Source of the DNA: Sclerurus mexicanus
Lineage: Eukaryota > Chordata > Aves > Passeriformes > Furnariidae
NCBI GenBank assembly: GCA_013396755.1
Contig: VWZF01005695.1
Span: 893,064-957,063, forward strand
Length of the DNA: 64,000 nt
Direction of reading: 5' to 3'
Shown: positions 15,041 through 27,232 of the stretch, piece by piece
Position numbering within the stretch: the first letter of the stretch is position 1
Layout: each line of letters opens with the position of its first letter
The notes under the pieces: generated by a model
Told to the model about the DNA's origin: nothing
Databases searched by the model: none
What the model saw: the letters and a program-made list of their open reading frames with translations, nothing else
Position numbers and translations under genes: made by a program

Positions 15041-16440
15041 CGCCATCCGTGTTGCAGTTTGTCATTCTCAGCCCCTTTCTGAACGAGACACACAAGTTTG
15101 TTTCCTGTGATTCACCCCCACCACGCTCTCCCTGCAGGCTGGCACAGCATCTCTCCGTTCCTGCCGGGAGTTTCACACACTTGGGATGTTATGCTGCAGC
15201 CTCACTCAGTGTCCATGCTGAAAACTCCATCCTGGGCAAAACCTCAGCCACACACATCACAGCACATCAGGGATCTTCAGGGGTCCCATCCACTGATGGC
15301 TTCTAAGAGCAGGAAAAAGACCTCTGATTTCATGGATGTAAACAATTAAGAGAATGAATTTATCACAAACTGAATTGCCCTGGATCCTCAGGAGAAACAC
15401 ACTGGCTTCCCATGGAGCCAACATCCCTACCCTTCCCTGCAATCCAGATATCTCAGCCTGACATGCTTTCTACTAAAGCCCCACAGCCAGCTTTGAACAT
15501 CACTTCCTTCCACTGGGACTCCAAGTTTGATCGGGCAAAGGTACCTTGGAGCTCTGGCCTCTTGCCAGTGCTCTTTGGCAAGGGTAAAAGCTTAACTACA
15601 GAACACATGTGGGCTCCCAAGAGGAACAGCAACACCACTTTGTCAGAGATATGGAGACAAATAGCTTTCAAAAGGCTCAAAGGATGCAGTCACGAGGTAG
15701 CGATCACCAGCAGGGCCACGCTAGGGATTGTTCAATACAAACACGAAGATCACAGGTGACCCCTGAATCAACACCTAAGAAAAACCTTTCAATACCCTCT
15801 TTCCACACCACTCTGCCCCTTTGCTGGGGCCATGTCCTGTCCCCTGTGTCTCAGCCTCATATCCCCTCAGAGGGCTGCCCGCTCCCAGCTCAGTCTCTGG
15901 CCGGACACTGAGCTGTGCCCCAAACTGCCCCGCTCCAGCCCGGACCAGCTTTCACCTCCACTGCCATCTAGTGCAGCTCGAGAGAAAATAAAAACCCACA
16001 AAAGCAGCAAATATCCACTAGCAGCAACTCCTGCTGCACGTCATCCCAGGGCTGCTTTTCATCTCCAAATGGACCTAGCCTTTTCCCGGCACTCTCCTTC
16101 ATGCATCCGTGAGCACTGCCTCAGAGGATAAGTTACTTGAAGCACAGATGGACCAGTGAGGATCAGAGAGCATCCTCTGCCATGGAACAGTGCAAAAGTC
16201 TTGTCCAGGTGCCTACAGACCAGGTTCCTTGGTTTGCCAGAGAGAGCAGCCTCTCCTCAGGCAGTGCTGAAACACCAGCACTGGTTCCTTCACAGGGCCA
16301 GCCCCAGGGAAGGTGGAGGTGGGAAGGGAGAAGAAACAGCCACAAAACTGGCCACAGTCACTGCTCAAGGAATAAGGACAATTTGTTCCACCCCTCCAAA
16401 TGGGGCTGACCATGGATTCCTGTTGACCACAGATTACTGA
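15041..16440. other. GC- and CT-richer block with overlapping open frames on both strands, unidentified
   Basis: This stretch is clearly richer in G and C than its flanks and carries many overlapping open frames of 60-115 codons on both strands. The translations are rich in Ser, Pro, Leu and Gln and show no domain I recognise. The open frames are probably a by-product of low stop-codon density in CT-rich DNA. It could be an old retroposon, a noncoding exon or a regulatory island. Confidence 0.4.
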
Positions 16441-19400
16441 AAAAGTACAAGGGATTTGATCTCATGCTACATCATTGTTAAAAAAATAAAGGCCTCTGGT
16501 TTACTGTTGAAAAGCTTTTAGAGGCTGAATATATAATTCATCTAAACAGTATCTGCTCTATCAGACATGAATTCTGGACAGGTTAATGCCAGCCTGTCAC
16601 ATTTTTCAATGAGCAGCATACTTATCTTGCCCATATAATTCAAATGTTGTACATAAAATGCTGGGAGGAAAAACCTTGAAACGTGGAAGAATGTTAAAGT
16701 GGAATAGAATTAAAATGCATTTCCAGTCAGGAATGCAAGTGGTAAAAAAAAGACACTACTCCACAGCAAAGCTGTACAAGCAAATTGATTTTTTTGGTTC
16801 ATTGACAGAACAACAAAATATAGTTTTTACTCACAGCAGAGTGTTACTTTACCCTAATTTAAGTAAAGGTAGAGCATTCTGAAATTAAAAAGTCTTGGCC
16901 AGTGCCTCTGACCCCAACACAAAAGTTCAGTAGTATCAGTTGACCAAAACCTTTTTAGTTACTAAAACAGTGGAGCAAACCCCCTCCCTCCGCCAAGGCT
17001 CAGCAGACCCCACCACACTGCACATTCATAGGCATCTGGCACAATTCTCCCCTCTCCTGAGCACCTCTAAGTTAACACCATCTGCAAGATCCTCATTCAC
17101 ACAGCCTTGGTAATAACTCTTTCCTGGAGCTGAGATTGCTGTTGGACACTGCAACAAATCTACTGTGATAGTAAGTCAGTACTTACATGCATATATATAT
17201 ACTATTTAATGCAAAAAATTCTATCGTCAGATGTAAAAAAGATCATATAATAATAAAGTTCAGATGTCAGAGCTAATCTCAATCTAAAATTTAAAATGCG
17301 AAATTTTTGAAATTACTAACAGGTATTATTTAATTTCAATGTCATTCTAGAGGTTTTCTTCTTCCATAACTTAGCAAGTGTACTGCAGAACAGCTATTTC
17401 ACTCCACATTCTTCCTGAGCTACTATAAATAAAACACTACCAAAAAAAAAAAACTCTACTCCAATGACTCTCCTTTCCATCACAATTTGCCTGCAGTGTT
17501 ATTAAAAAACAAAACAAAATCTATCACACAACAAAATGTAAGTGGAACTCATGTGCTCAATCAGCACTCCCACCTCACAGGAACAAATTCTATTTTCAAT
17601 AATGTTAATTACATTTCTTCACAGCCCTCCCCTTCTGCATTCACAGCTCCCATTTTAAGTCACTGTGCAAACTTCTGCTAGGGTAACCCCTAACCGCTTG
17701 AGACAGATTAGCACAATAAAAGTATTTGAAATTGATTGGTTTATGATTTATGAAGGACCAGAGCACTTCTGGCAGTCAATACATGCATGCTATTTAGGAA
17801 GCAATCTAATTATTTGGTATGTTTCCAGTGAAATCTGTTCGTAGTCCATGGAGCAGTTTGGGACTCCTCTCCCTGAGTAGGATGCTCAGGCTCAGTGCTG
17901 GGGCTCATGTGGCATCACATCTGACACAGCAAGAACACATTTCACACTGGAACTAAGGAGCGGCAGTGAGAAAACATCTGACCCCACTTTAAACTATAAA
18001 AGCATTGCTTCAGACTTCAGCGCAGTCTGGGTTTTATGCATCCTCTAGTATTAAGGGAACCTTTCATTTTAATTTCTAGAATGCAACTCTTTTCAGAGCT
18101 CCAACCCTGCTCTTGTGGATTCAGGCTCAATATCAAATCCACCCTCCCCAAACTGGAGGGAGTTGAGGTTGCTGTGACAACAAGCCAGGATTTTGGGGTG
18201 TAGCCAGATTTCAATTCAGGTCTGTCTCTGACTGCCACAGCACTCTGTATTGCCAGAGAAAAACTATAATAAGTAGTAGAAAAAAAATTACTATACAAGT
18301 TAGATTTCTAAGCCAACTACTGCCCAAGTAAAAAGACATATCTCCAGAAGCCATAATCACCTTATACCAGTCTTGTCATTGTCGTGCACTTCTTAAGCAG
18401 CCAGGAGGGGTTTTCTCACCTCTACCAAAGAGTACCCTTAAAAGAAATCATGCCCATCTTGCTTTATAATCCCACCTGTTGAGACTGACAGTATAATGAT
18501 CAATTAATTAGGAAGATCTTATCACTCTCTGGCTTTACACACTGGATAGTTACTAATGACTGTCGTTTAATTCTCATAGCAGTTGACTGGGAATGGTGAA
18601 TAGTTAATCCATACCTTTTAAAGTCCCCCAATAAAAAGCCATAAATACTATTTATATGCTAAGAGAAGATTTTATCATCTAAATGCCCTAAAGATGAGAA
18701 AAGAGAATATTAATACTTATTTTGCAAGCGTAAAGTTATTTTTCTAGCTTTCAGAATAAAAAAAGGATTGGTAGATCTGACAATTGAGCTAATCTGGGCT
18801 ATTTACTGAATTGGAAGAGCATCCTTTCTGTATCAAACTTGTGCACAGAAAGACATCATTACATCATACCAACACTTATTTTTTGGAAATTAGCCTGCCA
18901 TCTACAGAAAACTACTCAGGTGAAACACCTGACTTGCCCCCTTCCCTCCCCATCACAACAAGCAACTAAAAAGATAACGAAGAGAAATTCCAAGCCATCA
19001 GCAAAGCCTTCTTTTCTCTTCACACAATCCCACGTTCACAGACACAGCACATTGTTTGGTTTCCTTTAATGCCATCCCATAGGCAGACCAAGGATTGTGG
19101 TTGCAAAGGAGAGGGCACAATATACTCCTGATCATTTTATCTGCCATATGTCATATTTTGCTTTTATTGGCAAGCTTAAGCAGGTGCCTTACTCCATTTT
19201 GTGGTCAATATAATTTCCAGATGAAGACAGCAAAAAGCTGTAGTTTTAAATGAAAAAAAAAAGAGTAATATTAGGTATTGATGTAGACTTTTAGCTCTGT
19301 AATTCAGTAGACTCAGCAAATGTAGTATTCTCATTTCTGCATTCTTCATCATGTGTTCAAGTACAATTATACAGATGGCTTAATATTTCTGAATTAAGTA

Positions 19401-22400
19401 AAGTGAGCCTCTTGTGGCTAAGGACGTTTATTATTCTAAGTATTTTAGGTTGTTAGACTAATTTTATTTAAATTACTATCCACTGCTTGACAACCTTAAT
19501 ATTTTTCATTGATATGCCAACACTTTGTGTCTCAGCCAAGGCATTCCTTCAGTCAGTGCTTTGCAAGCAGCCCCCTACACTACAGGAGTCGACTCCTTTA
19601 ACTTTTCTGTCACATACTTTGCAGTATTTGTGGCAATAAACATTTGTCAGTAAAAAGGTGATGGGGGAAATCACACCTTATTAGCAAAGCAAGCTTCTTG
19701 CTCTGCACTCCAAAAAGCGTCATGTCCAATTATGAATTTTACAAGAACTGTATGATGCAGTAATTGGGACGGATTAAAAGTGCCTTCAGCAAGCTCCATT
19801 TAAAGAAAATTGAGGTAGTCAAAAGTAATATTCATTATATTTAGCTATTAGTAAATATTCTCAACTAATGCAGTAATGGGGGGAAAAATAATTGCTAGAA
19901 GCAGCAATTCTGGTTTTCCTCCACTGAAAACCAAAATGTATTTGGCAGAAATAAAATTATTTTCTTGCACTGAAACTTTGCAGGTTTTTTTCTCAATTGA
20001 TGAAACATTGCTTCAAGAACCAAACTGATTGTCTCATTTCTTTTCTCCACTCCTATTCACTGGTCCTCTAGTCTAGTGCTGCTTGTGCATCAACAGCCAA
20101 GAAGGACAAAAGAAACACCACAAGGAAGGCACCAGCTGCCAATAGGCTGCAGAGCATGTTCACTATTCTCTTTTAGCCCTTACTGCTATTTTCATTCATG
20201 AAAAGAACAAAGCACATGGCAAAATTAATTCCCACAAGCTCTTTTGATTTAGAACTGTTTTTTAAGCTGGCATGTCTAGTCTATTAGACTGCAAGGTAAA
20301 GTACCTACAGCATCTTGTGATAACATCACATACATCCTAAGTCTGAGCATTTCTTTAATATGATTTGCACATTTTGTCCTTGCAAGCGTAAATTACATTC
20401 TTTGCCCCTTTGTTTTTTCTTTAAAAATCTTATCACAGAAAATTCATCAGGTTGTTATCATGCACCTTCCAGAGAACGCCAGGTTGCTGATAAAGCACTC
20501 AGTGAAGCCTTCCATCCATCCCAGGATTGGGGATGAAGGCTGGAAAAGGAATTGTGCCATTTGAAAACATAATTCAATGGCACACTGGTTTGTATGCCAC
20601 AGTATCTCAAACTCGTAGCTCAGATGTTTGCTGTACCATGACTGCAGCCTTCGCTACAATCACAGCTGTCATCGGGTAGCTGAGAACCCATTCATTCCAT
20701 CATGCAAATTTTAATCAAGCATGTCACTGGAACATCAAATCTGCCTGAAAACAATCTGAAGCTGATTTATCAGATGGGATTTTCAAAGGCTCCAAGGAGT
20801 CAGACACACACGTTCAGACAGGGTTCAGTTAGATCAGGGCAACACTGGCCTCTGCCTAGCTCCAAATGCATACTTGCACTCCAAAGATCCCTGGTGATGA
20901 TTTCCATGCTGCCATGCCTTTAAAGCAGCTCCTTCTGAATGAAGTGCTCACAGACTTAACTAGACACTGGAAAACTAGAGCTCAGGTTTATTCCTGGGGT
21001 TTAGCTTATCTCTATTGTAAAGGAAATTACAGAGCCTGAAAGCATTAAATGTGCTAGGAAAACATGTACCCAAATAATTATAACGTCATTAATAAGGATT
21101 AAACATTAATAAAATTACTTGCAGAGGGTGCAGTCAATTGCTGGTATCTTCCATGTTAATTAATACTTGGCACTGTATAAATACTCAGAATATATTTTAC
21201 TCTATTACATTTATATGAGAGTTTCCACAGCAATTTTAGGTTCCTGCTAATGAGAAATAATGGTTGTCTGAGAAAAGCACTGGATTAAGCTGAAGTGCAA
21301 GGCTTTGTTCCAGAATTTAAAACTTGCCCACAATTCCCAAGATCACAACTTTCACTCCAACACTTCTAATTCAGACCCACACCTAGTGCAGATGGGCAAG
21401 CTTGCCCAGATACAAGAGCTCTGCCATTCCCATCTTTACTTTCAGGACAATATTCTGTATTAGGGATTAGCCCTAGAAGCATATCAGTTCTGTGTGTATG
21501 CATATATAAATCTCTCTGGTGCACCTCTTCCACTCAGCAGAAAAAGACAGGCTCCATTTGTTTTTCCAGATCTTAATACAAATTTGTGCCTTCTCTGCAG
21601 TCCAAATGCTGAAATGACTTGTCTGGCATCTTCATCTCTCAGTGTAGTCCTCATTTTAGCACGTTCTTTCCAGAAGGGACAACTGGGGCCTATTTAACTT
21701 TAGTCTGGCAGAGTGGAATAATTCCTTTGGACAGTCAATAATGCTACTCTTTAAAATGCCAGCCAAACACGGCCAGAGACACCCTACAAGGGCTTCAGCC
21801 CAGACTCAAACATTGGCTTCTTCGCTACTGTGAGGTTCAGATGCTCATTTAAATAGCAATTAGGCACCCTGCAGTAGTGCTTGTGGGAGAGCAGAATTAT
21901 CAGGTTCTTGTTCCTGCTGACCCTCTGTCTTCAGCTCTCCATATCAGCTGGGAGCACTGCCTGCTCCTCTACACAGAAATCATCTAGCTGACATTTCATT
22001 TCATCTGATCTTTTCCCAGTTACACTGCAGATCACCTGCTCTCTTCAAACTGAAGCAAACTGCCAGTGCACTGCCAAATTCATGCAAACAGGGGAGGGGT
22101 GACACCAGCTTGCTGTAGCAATACAATTTCTGAAAGAAACTTGATGCTTAAGCTGATTATTCTCCTACTGAAAATAAAACCTGTAAAACTTTGGTCAGGT
22201 TGGCCTTAGCGGACAGCCAAGAGGCTCTAGCTTTATTTCTGCAACTGCTAAAACAATCCTTCATGCTGTCATTCCTTGGTAAATTAGGAAAAACTCACAG
22301 CTTTTCCATATCCACCCTACATCATCAGGGCTTTTTCTGGTCCTGCTGAGCTCAGATGATGACAGTACTAGGCAGGTTATCATCACACTGTCAGAGGTTC

Positions 22401-22534
22401 CTCAAGCTGCCAGCTGCTGCTACTTCAGCCTATTTTTCAATAACCACCGCTCACCCTGCTGCCTGCCAAAGCCTTGCATTGCCAACTGGCAGGATTGCTT
22501 CAAGGAGGAGAAAGCCTTTGTTAAATGTTTGCTT

Positions 22535-22544
22535 CCCCCCCCCC
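22535..22544. repeat. Homopolymer run of 10 C
   Basis: Ten consecutive C bases followed by a TCTCC tail. It is a slippage-prone run with no evident gene context. Confidence 0.9.
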
Positions 22545-23372
22545 TCTCCAGGAGCCATTTAGTGTCAGGTCCCTGTCAGCCTGGAATGACTGGCAGGTTA
22601 CGTGCATTCCTCTTGAGAACACATTTTGTTAATGCGGGCTTAAAACCTAACAAAGCCCACAAGTCAAAAAAGCTTAACAGTTCTCCAAGTACAAGGACAA
22701 CTCAAGGTTAACTGCTTCCTTAATATGCAATAATAAAATAGATTTACATAAATAAGGTACTTTGATTTTAAGTAGCACTCTTGCTCCTGAGACAGTTCCA
22801 CTACAGAGGAGGCACAACCTTGCTCAAACTAACAACACAGGAAACCCTGGGCACAAGTCTCCCATGTTCAGCTCACTGAAGGAGCTTTCTCCCCACAGCA
22901 GGGAGGAAGATTAAACACTTTGTTACAGGATTTTGATCAATAGTGAATAAAATTGGTGACCAAGCCCTGAAACCTTGGCTCAGACTAAGCTGGTATAGCC
23001 CACAAGGAAAAGAAGCAATAACACCACAAACTTGCAGCATATGCCTTGCCAGTCATCCAAAAATTAAAGTGACCTACAGACACTGATAGGAATGGAGCCT
23101 TTGCTCAAAAGCAGGGACCTCTGAAGGATTTTTCAAAAAAATCTGTGTCCCTATCCTAAACTCTCAGTGAACCCACCTCTGTTTTCTTCAAGCCAATTCC
23201 TTCCTCCACTTCTAGGAAAGGAGGAAAACGCCATCGACTGCCAGTTCTGAACTCTGGTCTTGTTGGTTTCCATTATTAAAAAGGTACATATTCCAGTAAC
23301 TCTGCATTATTTTTGGGTGCACCATTTGCCTATATCTAAAAGTGCATAAGTAGGAGAAATTCTAACAGCTCC

Positions 23373-23389
23373 AAAAAAAAAAAAAAAAA
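23373..23389. repeat. Homopolymer run of 17 A
   Basis: Seventeen consecutive A bases. It could be the remains of a retroposon tail, but no recognisable element precedes it, so it is recorded only as a simple repeat. Confidence 0.9.
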
Positions 23390-25014
23390 GAAATCAAAAA
23401 CCTTATTCATCATCCTCTAAAGGCTCAGACATTTCAATTCAACATTTGGAGTAATGAAACCTTGGTATCTCACTCCTGTAAAAGCTCTCCAGCTGAATCA
23501 GGGAGGGGAGAGCCAATAGTTTTCCATGCCTGTCAAGTCAATGCTCCTCCCGAACTGATGCACACTAATGCTTTACTCAACAGACACACCACTCTTCAAT
23601 AGAAAGAAAATTGCATTTCCATTAGAGTGAATTTCCAGACTAAAGAATGTGTCTAATTTTAACTTGCTACACACAGATAATTGACTTTATACTGAAATTA
23701 CTGTCATTTAATGTTTATCGTATTCAGATCTGACAAGCAACCTGAGGAGGAGGAATTACTCTCCTCAGGCTTGATTTATTTATGGTATCTTTTGTCCTTA
23801 CTACAAATGAAAGGGAAAAAACTTTGGCTTATTTCCAGGACAGTCATCCCATGAAGACTGCTTTATGTGTGACATACCAGGAAACCACACATTTGTACAT
23901 CACACTTCCAATGCTATCTGCAGAGATATTACATTATTGCTGCTGCTGAAACTTCAAGCAGCAATTCTTTGATGCAGTTTTTTGCTTTGCCTCCCAATTC
24001 ACCCATTCTTTGGCTCTTCCCTGCAGCTCACCACACTTACCTACTGCTCTTCATACATTAACACATCTAGTCATCAGAAGCCTGTACAGCATCAATCTGT
24101 GCTCCAGCACACTCAGATATCTCACAGTTCTTCCTACCACTTCAAGAAAGATCAAAAGTGTTTTGATACTTTAGTTCGCATTGTATCAGCCAGGCTTTAG
24201 TCTCCTTTCTTGAAAGCATTCAACGCTAAATATACTGCTTGGCTCACGGCCACACCTTCTCATAGTGCCATCCTGAGAGGGAGCATATGCCCTCTAAGGA
24301 TTATGAAAAGCAACAACAGAGACAACAGTTGCTCTAAATCACACGTGACACACAGGAGATGATCTCTCTTTTAGATCACAGTGGGTCAGGATGAAACACT
24401 AACTTTCTTTTTTGGCTTTTAGAAGTTACATTTTAAGTCTTTCGTGCTGCCTGGGATTCATCCATAATTCTATCCTGCTAAAAGTCCTCTATACTGTCAA
24501 GCAGACCTAGTTTTCTTCTCTTTTTTGGGGCATGCATTATTGGTGTGCCTATTAAAACAGCTCTTCTGCTTTAAGACCAAAAAAATAGGGAGGAGGCAGA
24601 AGGCAGAACTCCTGAGAGATGTTGCTAAAAGTCCTGAATACTGCATAGCAGTTGTGAATAGCAATTATTTACAAAGGTCTAGGGAGTCCCAGGTTATGAA
24701 TACTGCAGAAAACACACAGAATTTTGGGAACGGCAATATGGCTTAGCACAAACTGAGAGCCACTTGATAGTACTTCCTGCTGGAGGGCATATGTCATCAC
24801 CACATGGCAACTCATGGAAGTGTGAAATGGGATCATTATCATCTCCTGCCCCCCATTCTGAAATAATGATAATGAAAACAATCTATTCCTCTCTCCTCCC
24901 AGGAACAGAAAGGCTTGAAGAGGAACAAGAAGAATATTAAAACAAAAAATACCAGGAGAGAAAAGTAATTCTTCAGAGTTAACTCCAAAGCAGTCCACAA
25001 GCTCTAGCACTTAC

Positions 25015-25866
25015 CTTGCAAGTGCATTTTCAATTTTGTTATAATTAGATCCCCAGCCAAAAGCAGCAGTACTCAGAGTAGCCCTCATTTACAACTATTG
25101 CAGCACAATAGCACCAGGAGAGCCCAGACTGACCAGCAAGTTCAGGGCTGAGCAGAGGAAGCCCCAGAACACACTGGCCCTGAGTAAGATTTCCCAGTCC
25201 TACAAAGCCCAGGAGTTTGCTACGGGCTCTTCCTTGCTTTCCAAACCACCTCCATACAGACACAGCAGACTCCTGGAGCGGGTCAAAGACACGCAACACT
25301 GCTAAGCTTTTGCACAAAGCTTTTAGGGCCAAAGTAATTCACTATCCATGAAAGAAAGAACCAGATACCAGCAAAGAACATCACAGTGACTGCAGCAACT
25401 GGAAGCCAGCTCTGCCACTGATGGCAGCTCCTGCTGCTCCCACACGCAGCGGTGCTGGGGCACACCACCACCCCCAACAATGACGGAGCCCCTCATGAGG
25501 GAACTTACCTCACGGTGCGGGAGGAAGGTTTGTCCACTTGCTGTCTCCTCCTCTGCAAACTCAGCTTGCGTTGCAGCCTTCCAGGGCAAAGTCTTTCTTC
25601 AGGAGACACAGATGGAAAACATCTGATCTCACATGATTTAAGTGTCTCGGCTTTAAGGCTTTTCTGGTTTATAGCTTCAGATTTCTGGGGGCTTCAGCAC
25701 AGCCTCCTCCCATAACCAGAGAAGCTTCTCAGCTCCTCTTTCTGTTCAGATTTTGGTCAAAGTCAGGTCCTTCTACTGCTACAGGCCCCATCCGTGCTCG
25801 TAGCTCCCAAATTACCTCAGCCCTTCCTCTCCAGACTTCTCCCCTCACAAACTGATCCCAGCACTG
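25015..25866 (-). ncRNA. Candidate minus-strand transcription unit (two possible exons)
   Basis: On the minus strand a TATAAAAGG box (25889-25897) is followed by about 360 bases ending in a consensus donor, GTGAG followed by GTAAGT, at 25509. Further on, an acceptor CCAG just right of 25272 and a second perfect donor, CAAG followed by GTAAGT, at 25015 delimit a possible 258-base second exon. Short frames inside are broken and show no known domain, so a noncoding transcript is the simplest reading. The support is only the spacing and quality of these signals, and chance is quite possible. Confidence 0.2.
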
Positions 25867-25888
25867 GGCTCCCCCTCTCTGGGTTGGG

Positions 25889-25897
25889 CCTTTTATA
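25889..25897 (-). promoter_or_regulatory. TATA box-like motif
   Basis: The minus strand reads TATAAAAGG here, a strong match to the TATA consensus. It lies 11 bases from the 26-bp minisatellite and upstream, in minus-strand direction, of a consensus splice donor. Function is inferred. Confidence 0.25.
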
Positions 25898-25908
25898 CCA
25901 GCCCACAG

Positions 25909-26064
25909 GTGCACTGCATCCCACTGATTAGCAGTGCCAACGGATCCCACTGCTGAGCAGCTGCAATGCATTCCACTAATTAGCAGTGCCAACGGATCCC
26001 ACAGATGAGCAGGGGCAATGCATCCCACTGATGAGCAGGGGCAATGCAGCCCACTGCTGAGCAG
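25909..26064. repeat. 26-bp minisatellite, six units
   Basis: Six contiguous 26-base units begin at 25909, 25935, 25961, 25987, 26013 and 26039, each ending in a GAGCAG or TAGCAG core. Units 2 and 4 share a CCAACGGATCCCAC variant, while units 3, 5 and 6 carry GCAATGCA-type starts, so part of the array has a 52-bp higher-order pattern. Because 26 is not a multiple of 3, any protein frame through it would repeat only every 78 bases. Confidence 0.92.
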
Positions 26065-26998
26065 GGCTTTCACCTGGAGCCTCCTGCCCTGAGCCTACCC
26101 AGCCTGAGCAGCACTCAGGAAAGCTGCTGCTGCCAGTGAAAACTTAAGGTGTAAAGCCTTATATGATAGGTTATTTTAAAAGTGAGGAAGAGGAGGGTAC
26201 AGATGATGGTTCTCAGAGATATTAAACAATAAACAGAGAAGCTTTTCTGAAGCAGGGAAGGTCTTTGCGCTCCTGCCACTGGCAGTCAGAGGGCCCTGCT
26301 AACTGCACGTGCACTGCACACACTGTGCCACGATTTCTCAGGAGACTACAGTCACCCACGCTCTCAGTAATAGCCTGTCTGGTACTTTACATGAGTTGTT
26401 ATAAATCCATCTGGCTATTTATTTCTTTCCCTGGTTTAAACACCCTTATGGCTCCAATGGGTTGGACTGTTCAGAGATTTGGGGTTTGCTGCTCCTACCC
26501 CCACCTCCAAATACGGTGTGGGACTATTATTACCTGCAGCTGCAGCTAACAGTAGCTGTTATTAGTGTTATTGCTGTCAGCTGGGGGATTCTCTCAGCCT
26601 CCTGCCTGCAGTGTGTCTGAACTGCCCAAAATTAGGTCCCTTCAGCGCTAGCAGCTTTTCAACCAGGGTGCTCTGATGTATTTATTCAGGTTTCCCTGTG
26701 GTGAGTTCAACGCTGCACCAGCCACTTCACAGCCCAGATCACTGTGTTTCCTGTCTTTATTTTAAAACACCTCCTTGAGATGCTGAGATTCCCTTTGCCC
26801 ACTGTAGCAGGGAGGAGTGACTGGAATCTGAATCATGTCCTACTCTCCAAATGAGTGCTTTAAGTGACCAAGGTGGGACTGAACATAAAGGAGTGGAGAA
26901 TATTTCAGGGAAAAACTGACAAAGGCCTTACTTATGTCCTAGCCTGAAAAGGGAAGAAAAAATTCCCAAGCTTCCAACCACTTCAGGGATCTGGAAAT
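26065..26998. other. Intergenic DNA, nothing gene-like seen
   Basis: Between the minisatellite and the CR1 fragment I see no exon, RNA gene or repeat family that I recognise. Confidence 0.5.
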
Positions 26999-27232
26999 TC
27001 ACTTTCTTCCTAATATTTCATCTAAATCTACCCTCTGTCAGTTTAAAGCCACGTCTCCTTGTCCTATCATTCCATGCCCTTGTCAGAAGTCCCTCTCTAG
27101 GGTTGTTGTAGCCCCTTTAGGCATTGGAAGGTGCTATAGGGTCCCTGCAGAGCCTTTTCTCCAGGCTCAACAACACCAGCTCTCACAGCCTGTCTTCACA
27201 GGAGACATGCTCCAGCTCTATCAGTACATTCT
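26999..27232 (-). mobile_element. CR1 LINE fragment, antisense
   Basis: The plus strand reads as the reverse complement of avian CR1 3' sequence. It has CTAAATCTACCCTCT, then CTTGTCCTATCATTCC, a CCCTCTCTAGG segment, GGCATTGGAAGGTGCTATAGG, TTCTCCAGGCTCAACAAC, and finally a TCACAGCCTGTCTTCA and TGCTCCAGC stretch. The order matches CR1 over about 230 bases with many substitutions, so this is an old 5'-truncated copy lacking coding capacity. Edges are approximate. Confidence 0.85.

Larger units (their letters stand above)
16441..25014. other. AT-rich intergenic DNA, nothing gene-like seen
   Basis: I see no coding exon. Homopolymers stand out: ten C at 22535-22544 and seventeen A at 23373-23389. 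A perfect GTAAGT donor on the minus strand abuts 24041 and might belong to the candidate noncoding unit described to its right, but no matching acceptor can be chosen with confidence. Confidence 0.55.

Noticed and set aside
15412..15759. 115-codon plus-strand open frame in the GC-richer block
   Set aside because: It has low-complexity composition and overlaps frames of similar length on the opposite strand. No homology is recognised.
25729..26073. 114-codon minus-strand frame with repeated SVGCIAP-like peptides
   Set aside because: The peptide repetition is a direct result of the 26-bp minisatellite, and there is no start context or splice support for a protein.
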